A stretch of 64,000 bases of DNA from Phoronis australis (taxonomy: Eukaryota > Phoronida > Phoronidae). The notes under the pieces are model-generated. The model was not told the DNA's origin and searched no databases. It worked only from the letters and a program-made list of their open reading frames with translations. Below are positions 13,201 to 20,700 of the stretch, piece after piece. The DNA lies in NCBI GenBank assembly GCA_002633005.1, contig NMRA01000008.1, forward strand, positions 1,366,956-1,430,955, given 5' to 3'. The position numbers and the translations under genes were made by a program. The first letter of the stretch is position 1, and each line of letters begins with the position of its first letter.

Positions 13201-15417
13201 CTACACAGCTTTGGCCTTCACGATCTTGACATTTAGTGACAAAGTTAAAATTTTATATGTCCAAACACTTCACGGTGAAAAAAGTGTTCAAATGTGACCA
13301 ATAACACAGGACCCACTTGTGGCAAATGAGGTTACAGTGCCTAAAATCATACTGACCTTTTGGAATAGCTTGTCCCGACTTCACCACTTGCCATTCATGA
13401 GTAGGAATGAACACCTCAGAACTCAGTACTTCCTCTTCGGTCTCGACCACACCATCTATAACAACAACAGATGTTTTCATTTGTCTTGGACTGTGTATAG
13501 AGTTATATACTCAAGATTTCGGAGTAGGCAACTTTTTCACAAGACTGCTCATATGTTCATGTTGATTGCTGCCGTGGTAATGCCATTTTGATTCCTTTCA
13601 AAAACTTTTTAGGGATGTAATGGCGATCTCATCGTGAATCAGTCCCGGGATCCCTCCAACAGCGAGCCACTACTTTACCACAGCACCATGAACACATCCT
13701 CAAACGTGGAAGTCTTTTACGCGATTTACCTCATCTGGATTCACATTTATTTGCAAATATTTACCGCAAAACATACACCTACATCAAGACATTGCATTTC
13801 CATCCATCATGCTGCTGCTTGAAAGGTGTGTATTCAAATGCTAAAATGTTCAATACGTGCCATCTGTGCGGAATTAAGTGTGCGCACACTGACATGCTGA
13901 CATGTAGCTTGTAATCACACTGATACAGCCCAATGACGTTTGTCAATTGTTTCGCATTAAAAAACAAACACTGCGTGACTGCAAAACATGGCATCTTTCC
14001 CAAAATATAATTTGATTGTTCCTTTGTCCATTCCGAACATCTCCTGGAAGTATCAATTTATTAAAGTCTCTCTGCAACATTCTGGGTTAAAACCTTATAG
14101 CTGACTCACCGAACAATTGACAAATGAAAACCCGAACATACTGTCTTTCCATGAATTACTTACTAGCCAATGTAAAAACATAACAAAAACAAAAAAATAC
14201 AGACTTTCATTCCCAGGCAATTATGAATATGCTGGTTTTCAGGCCCCAAAATGTAATATGATCCAACCTCTACCTCAATAATTGTCACATTCTTGGAATC
14301 CGAAAACTGACCACGCTGAAAGTCAGGGAACCTGCCTAGTGTTTCCATCTAGTGTCAGGCATGGAATCACCCTATTCCCCATCCACATGGATGGATCAGG
14401 GAGACAATGGGAAAGGATGAAACAGGTGTCAACTGAGGTGTGTACAGGAGAGAAAGGTTATACCAGCTCATGATCATTCGTAAACATGAAACCCCTCACT
14501 ACCCTGCAGCAACTCCATGTCAGAGGAAACCAAAGTAAGAGACTATAACACTGCCACTCAAAAGAAATGCTCTGATAATCAAGTGGTTGAAATTAATTTA
14601 AGTATATCAGGGCAAAAAATATCTCCAAAGACCATTCGTAATGGGTAACTCAAACATCGATCAATTTCGACATTCATTTTTTTCATTGTTCTAACACAAA
14701 TTTGTAATAGAATTAACTCCTTAGGTGGTATCCTGTAATAACACTAGTAGGCTCACACTTAACAGTTTCTTACCCAAATTTTCCCATCCGTCATCTTTGC
14801 CTGTTTAGGATTTCTGCAGTTCACATTAGGCAAACCTTATGCTAATAGGTTTTGCATGTAAGTGAATAAAAAAATGTGCACCGTTTACCCCCAGAGTATC
14901 CAGCGAAGTCCTCGGCACATAAAAGGCTTCGTGGTGCCGGCACGGATTGAAGCGAGCAAGTCGCTATTGGTGGCTGAACGTGTTAGATGAGATTTTTCCA
15001 GTCATAAACCAACATGCCTGTTTAGCATACAAGTTTCAAAGTCAAAAATAATAAGTAAGGCAAACGACCAGCAAGATGGTTTATAGTAATTTAAAAGCAA
15101 ATACTTTGAATTTTTAAAATCGATGCATCGTGGCTAAGCCACGAGCATTAATTTGTGAATCGATTAGGATGGGTTAGTCACAGTCTGGCTTAGGCTCGCT
15201 TGGGTGTCGGGGTAACAAAACCCCAATGTTAGCGTAGGAGTTGTACAGAAACAGATGCAGACTCACCTTCATCCATGCTGTCATCAGTGTTAGTCACGGT
15301 CAGCGCCCCCATGTGGGTGTCTTCAGAACCAAGACAAGAGCTCCAGTAACAGGTGGTGACAAAGAGCAGTGAACTGACCACACAGGCCAACTTGATGACA
15401 GTAACACTGGTTCCCAT
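3934..15417 (-). CDS. SIL1: SIL1, nucleotide exchange factor for BiP (ER lumen), nine coding exons
   Basis: SIL1 is an ER-lumen armadillo-repeat protein that releases ADP from the Hsp70 BiP (HSPA5). Coding exons in transcript order: 15417-15267, 13455-13357, 12636-12538, 9476-9379, 8598-8407, 6898-6774, 5864-5603, 5229-5162, 4219-3934. All introns are GT-AG and all phases match, giving 459 residues. The N-terminus is hydrophobic (signal peptide, residues 1 to about 30). Exons 2-3 hold the family signature IPTHEWQVVKSGQAIPK followed by HVRINLETG. Exons 5-9 hold the armadillo core, including GAAFVLGA, NPKVQIKALEAG, RHFPHAQYRFLQLGG and LLEHGWCRI, each matching human SIL1 in order. The protein ends in KQEL, resembling a KDEL-type ER retrieval signal. 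Exons 2 and 3 occur twice (also 11356-11258 and 10537-10439) in a tandem duplication flanking an N. Including both pairs would stay in frame and add 66 residues. Family identity is secure; the true copy number of exons 2-3 is not. Confidence 0.93.
4619..5034. mobile_element. MITE-like element with 22-base terminal inverted repeats
   Basis: The left end GTGCCTGGTTGCATGAAACA (4619 on) and the reverse complement of the right end GTGCCCAGTTGCATGAAACA (ending at 5034) match at 20 of 22 positions. The 416-base interior is noncoding and repeats TAGGGACTT motifs near 4800-4833. It lies in a SIL1 intron. No clear target-site duplication was found, so the superfamily is not assigned. Confidence 0.65.
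5162..5229 (-). CDS. SIL1: SIL1 exon 8
   Basis: 68 bases, too short to stand out as an open frame. Acceptor TTTTCAG, donor AA|GTAAGT, phase 0 in and phase 2 out. It encodes RLTEKHLDEN then VEVEKFKQYK, matching the human segment around SPEKLQQYRQ. Phases fit both neighbours. Confidence 0.85.
5603..5864 (-). CDS. SIL1: SIL1 exon 7
   Basis: 262 bases, the largest internal exon, acceptor TTTACAG, donor CAG|GTAAGG. It encodes NPKVQIKALEAGLLQQL then RHFPHAQYRFLQLGG, two armadillo repeats of the BiP-binding core, nearly the same wording as vertebrate SIL1 (NPKVQVEAIEGGALQKL, RHFPYAQRQFLKLGG). Confidence 0.95.
6774..6898 (-). CDS. SIL1: SIL1 exon 6
   Basis: 125 bases, phase 0 in and phase 2 out, acceptor TTACCAG, donor AG|GTAGGA. 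It encodes VDNGVYFADLGGLVEM then IRSGAAFVLGAATQ, matching the MDNAQD..FGGL and AAFVLGAA motifs of SIL1 (one armadillo repeat). Confidence 0.92.
7040..7205 (+). repeat. Dispersed repeat, copy 1 (partner near 57815)
   Basis: This resembles 57815-57975 on the same strand. Shared blocks include TTGAAGTT, TTACAAAT.GTCAATTC.CGCC (with substitutions), ACATTC.CTGAAATCAA and AGTTAAATA in the same order and spacing. It lies in a SIL1 intron directly upstream of a tRNA-like segment. No known family is recognised. Confidence 0.55.
7212..7280 (+). mobile_element. Degenerate tRNA-like SINE head
   Basis: TAGCTCAGACAGTAGAGC (7218-7235) resembles a tRNA A box and D loop, and GGGTTTGATTATGC (7260-7273) a decayed B box, at the spacing expected for a tRNA. 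The remainder does not fold as an intact tRNA, so a SINE relic is more likely than a working tRNA gene. Confidence 0.45.
8407..8598 (-). CDS. SIL1: SIL1 exon 5
   Basis: 192 bases, 64 whole codons, acceptor TTTTCAG, donor CAG|GTAACA. It encodes the charged helix YEELKEDMRKMEADIKTD and ends LLDDIEFLVHQ, aligning with the human segment ending LFDLEYYVHQ. This is the start of the armadillo-like fold. Confidence 0.9.
9245..9320 (-). mobile_element. tRNA-derived SINE fragment
   Basis: Read on the minus strand, CAGTGTGCCATATTGGGTTG precedes a B-box-like GTGGGTTTAAATCGCACTGG. The head matches the SINE at 26375-26460 (CAGTGTGGCCTAGTGGGATG), so the two appear to be one family. It lies in a SIL1 intron beside exon 4. 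Confidence 0.45.
9379..9476 (-). CDS. SIL1: SIL1 exon 4
   Basis: 98 bases, entering in phase 1 and leaving in phase 0 (acceptor TGTATAG, donor GAG|GTTTGT). It encodes DFTVNQLKEALKNFKANKDD, matching the SIL1 segment TSQDLKSALAKFKEG in human: an amphipathic helical linker before the armadillo core. Confidence 0.85.
10439..10537 (-). CDS. SIL1: SIL1 exon 3, copy A, duplicate
   Basis: Identical to 12538-12636, including splice sites. It is followed on the minus strand by exon 4 at 9476, so in a normal single-copy transcript this copy would splice directly to exon 4. Phase 1 at both ends allows either copy to be used. Confidence 0.6.
11258..11356 (-). CDS. SIL1: SIL1 exon 2, proximal copy (copy A), duplicate
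   Basis: Second copy of exon 2 inside the duplicated block. Splice sites are kept (acceptor TTGTAG, donor G|GTCAGT), the frame is open, and Lys replaces one Glu before the PTHEWQ motif. If the duplication is real, this copy could be spliced in tandem with copy B or as an alternative to it, because both ends are phase 1. If the duplication is an assembly artefact, this is the other allele of the same exon. Confidence 0.6.
12538..12636 (-). CDS. SIL1: SIL1 exon 3, copy B
   Basis: 99 bases, phase 1 at both ends, acceptor TTATAG and donor GAAG|GTTTGT. It encodes LHVRINLETGLKEAKL, which matches the segment that follows the PTHEWQ motif in human SIL1, then a charged tail. It is identical in sequence to copy A at 10439-10537. 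Confidence 0.85.
13357..13455 (-). CDS. SIL1: SIL1 exon 2, distal copy (copy B)
   Basis: 99 bases, phase 1 at both ends, acceptor TTATAG and donor G|GTCAGT. It encodes the family motif FIPTHEWQVVKSGQAIPK. It differs from copy A (11258-11356) by one Glu/Lys change and one silent change. It is closest to coding exon 1, so it is the copy reached first by splicing. Confidence 0.85.
15123..15148. repeat. Short hairpin-forming palindrome
   Basis: TCGTGGCTAAGCCACGA (15128-15144) is a perfect 8-base stem around one A, extended by ATGC and GCAT outside. It lies close to the SIL1 exon 1 donor, within intron 1. Function unknown. Confidence 0.6.
15267..15417 (-). CDS. SIL1: SIL1 coding exon 1 (start codon and signal peptide)
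   Basis: ATG at 15417. The sequence starts MGTSVTVIKLACVVSSLLFV, a typical signal peptide, then an acidic linker (DDSMDE). It ends at donor G|GTGAGT with one base of a split codon, completed as Asp by exon 2. The acceptor TTTTCAG lies just upstream, leaving 32 untranslated bases (15449-15418) in this exon. The first acidic residues after the hydrophobic core suggest cleavage near residue 30. Confidence 0.85.
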
Positions 15418-17281
15418 CTCACACTCAGCTGCAGTAAAGGCTAAAATATCTGAAAAGGAAATGAAATGAGATTGGTGCCAAATCAGTGAGGGTAATTCCA
15501 GGCTACATAGTGCAGACCACATTCTGTAGGTATTCTGTCCTACGATAGCTTCTGAATTCCATTTCACTGCCTGCTTCAAGCTTCATCTCATATTTCTTGC
15601 AGGACACTTCAGCTATGTTTGGATTCAGAGCTGATGTTTCAGTTAATTTAAGACACACGAAAACCAGCGTTCCGTGGCATTTCTAGTGCAGTGGGCAACC
15701 ATGCTCAAATTTTGAACCCTATGCTTAATTTCTCAATTTTTGATTGGTTGTCAGGTCAGTCATGACAGTATGGTGTCTAAAACTATGAGTCAAGTGGTAT
15801 CAAACTGTAAAAAGTCATTATTATGACTTTATTCAATTTACTGGCAGTGCTAACCCCACTGACTGCAGTTTGAATTAAATTTTACCATTTTATGGACATT
15901 ATTGCCTAAATATTAGTTAATTATATACAACAAATCTAAGAAAACACAGAGCATGGTGGTCTTCACTATCGGATTTAGCTGAACATTGCAAATGACACCA
16001 TGACAGCATTCTGTCACTTCTTGGTAAAACAACCCTGTACTGCACTGCATTAAACTTATCCTGTAGACAGTGTCATCGCCTCTACTTAGCAGTGAAGATG
16101 GTGGAGCTCCCATAGGCCATTCATACGCCAGCAGCTTTTATGTGAATTATACCTTACACTGACTAAACCACCAAAGTCACATTGCTATAAGTACCTTTTG
16201 CGTATTGAAGGTCACCTCAGGAGGCTGTCAATGTATTTAATTCCTTCCAACTCCGATAAACACTCCCGCAATTAAACTTTTTTAGAGCAGTCCGCTATTC
16301 AGTTTCCTAAATCAGCCACTGGTCACTTTTACACTGCATGACATATGGAAGTAATTGTTTGAAAGTAATTAAAGACATCAATGGCCTAGCTCTGGAGTCC
16401 CTCTATGCGCACAAGGTACTTATAGCAACATGATTTTGATGGCTTAATCAGCGTGAGACATAAATTCGTCGAAAAGCTTCCGGCGTACAGGCTACATTAG
16501 GTTGTGCCGTTCACCTATACTTAGCTTATCCTGGTGATATTACTGAGGTTCTATCTCCCGTACTGTCACATGATATCAGACTACACAAGTAAATGATGCT
16601 GTTGTGTGAGACCTTGGAGTCTTGCTGAATCTCAAGATTGCATACGCGTGAACTTGGAACACACGAGGAAACTTGACACGTTCACTCAAATAATCATGTC
16701 CACCATGTCCATGATAAACATTTGCTCTGTACTAAATCAAATTACAAGTTAATTTTAACCAATCTTTTTTCAACTATTGGCTATATTATTCACCGAACAA
16801 TAATTGCTTTAACCCGACATTCACATACTTCTCTGATTCTTTGACACAAGTTACCGTAAAGGGGAAAACAGGTGATCATGACATCATGAGGGCAATAATT
16901 ACAAACATTCTTTACACTACCTGATTGCCAAAATGAATATTCAATTCCAAGTTGACGCATACACGATCTTTAAATTAAGCAATTTCACACTATCCCTTGT
17001 CAAGAAGAGTATTTAGCTTAATACCAACTGCTCACATTGACAGAATAATTGACACTCTCAATCAACATTCACAAACCAGAGTCAGAGACGGAGTGACCAA
17101 GTCGGCGACAGGCGAGGAACACAGCGATTTAATTTCTCGGAGTACACGTACAGGTTCCGGTTTAATATTATGGACGCTCTATAAACGATTTAAGAGACGC
17201 CAGGTACCATGTGAGTGGATGGCCATTACGAGTGGTTTATATATACCATTCATTGGTCTCTCCTTCACAAACAAACCTTAC

Positions 17282-17345
17282 CTGGCGCTCCAGAATAGCG
17301 ACACGTCAACCATGTTGAAAAGAGCGCACCCTGTTGTGAATGGCA
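17282..17345 (-). other. SIL1: Likely SIL1 5' noncoding exon with a short uORF
   Basis: A strong minus-strand donor (CCAG|GTAAGG, GT at 17281-17280) could join to the acceptor before 15449. The upstream end is an estimate. An ATG at 17313 opens a frame that runs across this join and stops after 18 codons, a few bases before the main ATG. This would be an upstream ORF, a common control in ER-stress genes. It is inferred from splice sites only. Confidence 0.4.
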
Positions 17346-17460
17346 AACATTTTTGACAACAAAGAATATTCCAAAAATATTACAGACTGGAAGTGACATT
17401 TAAAACAGGCACTGTAATCAAATGAAAAACTGTTACACCATTCAAATATGAAAAGAATGG

Positions 17461-17603
17461 ACCAAAAATGTTTAATTATCGGAACCGAACATGACGTCAT
17501 ATGGCGCGAGATTCTTGTATAAAAACATCATGCGTGCTGTTGGCGATCTTTTTGGGTGTGTCGTCTTCGTTTGGTAACTCTTCAATTCTTACTAAAGTTG
17601 AAA
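17461..17603. promoter_or_regulatory. Bidirectional SIL1 / nucleoplasmin promoter core
   Basis: The two genes are head-to-head. The palindromic CRE TGACGTCA is at 17492-17499, followed by CATATG, an E2F-like GGCGCGAG (17503-17510) and TATAAAAA (17518-17525). The nucleoplasmin start would be about 17548, leaving a 5' UTR of about 55 bases before the ATG at 17604. The surrounding 17.05-17.7 kb is clearly richer in CpG than either gene body. The SIL1 start is not marked by a TATA and probably lies near 17345. CRE/ATF-type sites are common in both growth and ER-stress promoters; that either factor acts here is inference. Confidence 0.6.
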
Positions 17604-17703
17604 ATGCCTGTCCGTGTGCTAAGAACAACGACTGTGGGTTCCGAAAGTTCTTGCCATGCACCTGGGTTCGGTGAACTGGACAGCTTTAAGTCGTTTTTGT
17701 GGG
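17604..17703 (+). CDS. NPM: Nucleoplasmin exon 1
   Basis: ATG at 17604 (context AAAATGC), 33 codons plus one base, donor G|GTAAGT. It ends with SFLW, the start of the SFLWGC motif that opens the nucleoplasmin core. The preceding Ser/Thr-rich arm (TTTVGSESS) is the flexible N-terminus. Confidence 0.9.
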
Positions 17704-20700
17704 GTAAGTTTTTAACCTACATGTGTTAGACAAGCACTGGGAATACCCCAGAGTTGTTCAACTGCTGTTCTGAGCAGACTGACTGTCTGTGTGAATGAAA
17801 GTCCATTAAATAGCAAAAATGCGGTCATTTTTGCTTGTGTGCACTAGATGTAAATGTAGCGTAGTGTAAATAAGTATTTACAGACACACTGAAGAAGGTT
17901 GGTAGAGGCACTGGAGGCACTGGTCAGATATTAATACCATTATTATTAACCATAATAACTTGTTTGAGGAGTGGTTACAATATTTGTATATAGATTTCTT
18001 TGTATTTATTTAACCCAGATACAATGCCTCTTGGCACTTTCTGTGTCTGTATATTTATTGTACTGAATATTTCACTAATAAACATTAAAAAAACAGTGGT
18101 TATAGTATAGTGTTGTTAGTTTTCTGGTTTTGTGGAACAATAAATGTGTAGCAAGTTATTAGTAAATCAAGGCTGTAGCATAATTCAGTGGAAAAGTAAG
18201 GCAATTCCCCCCAAGCATTATTGTGTCATCCATCACTTTGAAATAGTAAAACAAATATTGTCCCAATTTACAAATTGGAAATAAACTGATTTTTTTTGAC
18301 TATTAAAGTGGATTTCTCTGGTTTTTGAAAACGTTTCGAAAGTACTCTGTGCGTAAGGTCAAAAAACTTCATCTAGTTTGTTCTGGTCTGTTTTTTTTTT
18401 TAATCTAGTCTGTTGAGTGCCGTATTTTTCATTTAAGAATTGCTTGCCTTTTCAAAAAAGAAAATCCCCCCGAGACCAGCAAAAATGATAGATTTTTTTA
18501 CACAGTTTGTCAAATCCTGCCTCCCGTTCAGTAGGACCTCGCTAAAAGGCAAGACTTCGCGAGATTACGTGAGATATTGCCGTGCATTTTGAATGAGAAC
18601 ACGTGACTTTGACTAGCTTTTAGCTAGGTCCTAGCGTAGGTCCTAGCGTCTACTGAACGCACGCCTGGTGTTTCAATCTTTGCTGACACATCTTCAGACA
18701 ACAAATTTTCCAAAAAAATCCAGACCTTTGCTGAATTATGAATGTGAACGGGCATTTAGTTAGTGAGGGCAGGTCTCAAAATGAGTCTGGGTACAGACCA
18801 GAACCAAGTATGTTTTTTCAACCTAATTTTATAACTTTTATTAGGATGTAAGCTTGATGAGGATCATAGAGAAACAGAATTCAAGTTTTTTCGACCCGAC
18901 TTAGAGGATGAAGAGGACTCTGACTACATTGTGCATTCTCTTGCATTGAAACAGGTTTGGATAATTTACCTTAAATCCCATTTCAAAGTAACTGATAAGA
19001 TATCACCAATTTTGGGCAAAAACTGCATAGCTAAATTAGTCACTTGAGTTTTAGTATGGAAATTGGGTCTCGTTCCCTTCTGACTAGCAAAATTTTTCTC
19101 ACCAGACCCAAAATTACTCTTGAATGATAAAAAATGTTAAGCTTAGAATGAGATTCAACTGTCACAGGCTCTGCATATGTATGGTTTTGGTAGACATTTT
19201 GAAATTTGGCAATTAGTATGTTTTGTGCGAGAAAACTGGGAAAATGGATATTAGCTCTGTGACACAATGTGCAGTAAAATGACTGAAAAAAGTAGTCTCG
19301 GTGAAATAGTGAGCCCATAAAAGATTTCTCAGATCCTTACCTCGCTGTTGTGTGAAAAAATATTTCTAGTTACAATTTTTGATAAAAGTTATTAACGAAC
19401 ATTCTGCTAAGCGCTACGCAACATAGTTAGGCTGCTGCAGACTGTTTTTTGTCTTTTGTCGAAGCCCATTCCAACAAGTTCAGGGCTCAATGCTTAGCAT
19501 AGCGTAAAATTGCCAAATTGACTTGATGAAATTCCCAGGTCACCAAATCTCATTGGTAAGGGTCGAAAATGAAATAAACTAGATTCACCTGAAGTACAAA
19601 AAAAGCTGAACTCGGCAACTGTCTACTGCAGGTGCACCAGAGATTAGATAGCATTTTTCTTTTGCTGCAAAAGAAAATTGGGAGTGCCTCGGTGACAGCC
19701 AGTTTCCCAATGATGTTGTCTCCCAAAGGCTCACCTCATCTGTCAGAGAAGCAGGGTCAGCACTTGTTACCTGTGTAAGACTCATAAATGGGCCTTTCTC
19801 CAATTGTTGCCAAATACGACTTCCTGTAGTATTTTGATTGGGTGCTCTCAGTGATGTGTGCGTCTGAGGTGGCTTTGTACGTAGTGACCTGGGATTTTTA
19901 CAAGGTCGCCAAACAAAATTCAGTGTCTGCAGTTTCTCATGTTTGCAGTGTCCACTCAAGTCTTAAGTCTTTCCATGTTCATCATCATCAATATTGAATT
20001 CTTTAAAATCTCATTTCCTTTATAGGCCTGTTTACTGGGTGACGTTAAGGAGGTCTGTGTTGTTGAAATTGAAACTAATAATTTCGATGAGGAGGTCATC
20101 AAACAGCCAATCTTTAGTCTAGGTGGACACCAGAAAAACGTAAGAATTTTGCAAAACGTCTAGCCAGTAAGGCCATCTAGTGTTCAAGCTGGACACAATC
20201 CATTCAGGAACATCCACAATTAGAAATGAGATCAGTGAAAAATTATTATTCGGTTGTGCTGTGTATCAAGTATCAGGTATCAAGTACATGTGCATCACAT
20301 TTGAATTTTACTTTAATTTTAATTAAAATATTAATTTGAAATATCGCGGATTGTGTTTGTGTATTTAATTGAGTCATTCTGTCACAACCTCATCATTTCC
20401 GTTTGCTCTGTTGGCCCACCTCTATAGAGGTCCTGTATTTTCCGAAAGCATTTTGGTGCTGTATTACTATCAAGAACAGTTAGAAACAAGGTTGTGTGTT
20501 ATAGCTCTGTTGTAGCAACCGAGCCATAGAACATGAGCCAAGGCTGAGTAAAACTAAATCTTAATCTGTAACAATAATGAAACATAAAAGGCAAGAAGAT
20601 AATAACAGTCAGCAATTGAATCTGTCTGGTGATACAAACAAGATAACAGTCAATGGAATCTGTCTGGCAGGTACAAATAAGGTTATCACGACAACAACAA

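Larger units (their letters stand above)
10252..14678. repeat. Tandem duplication, about 2.1 and 2.3 kb, around an N, within SIL1
   Basis: Copy A is 10252-12349 and copy B is 12351-14678, separated only by the N at 12350, so the repeat junction coincides exactly with an assembly join. The first roughly 890 bases of each copy differ at one site. From about 11139 / 13238 onward the copies differ at roughly 16 of 345 positions by hand count. Copy B also has 246 extra bases (14001-14246) and lacks 16 bases present in copy A (AGTAAACGAATCTGGC near 12191). Each copy carries SIL1 exons 2 and 3. The likely reading is two haplotypes placed in series; a true tandem duplication is possible. Confidence 0.9.

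Noticed and set aside
14264-14348. Frame starting METLGRFPDF on the minus strand, present in both duplicate copies, with splice-like ends
   Set aside because: Shared only because the block is duplicated; the phases do not match SIL1 exons and the frame needed for splicing has a stop.
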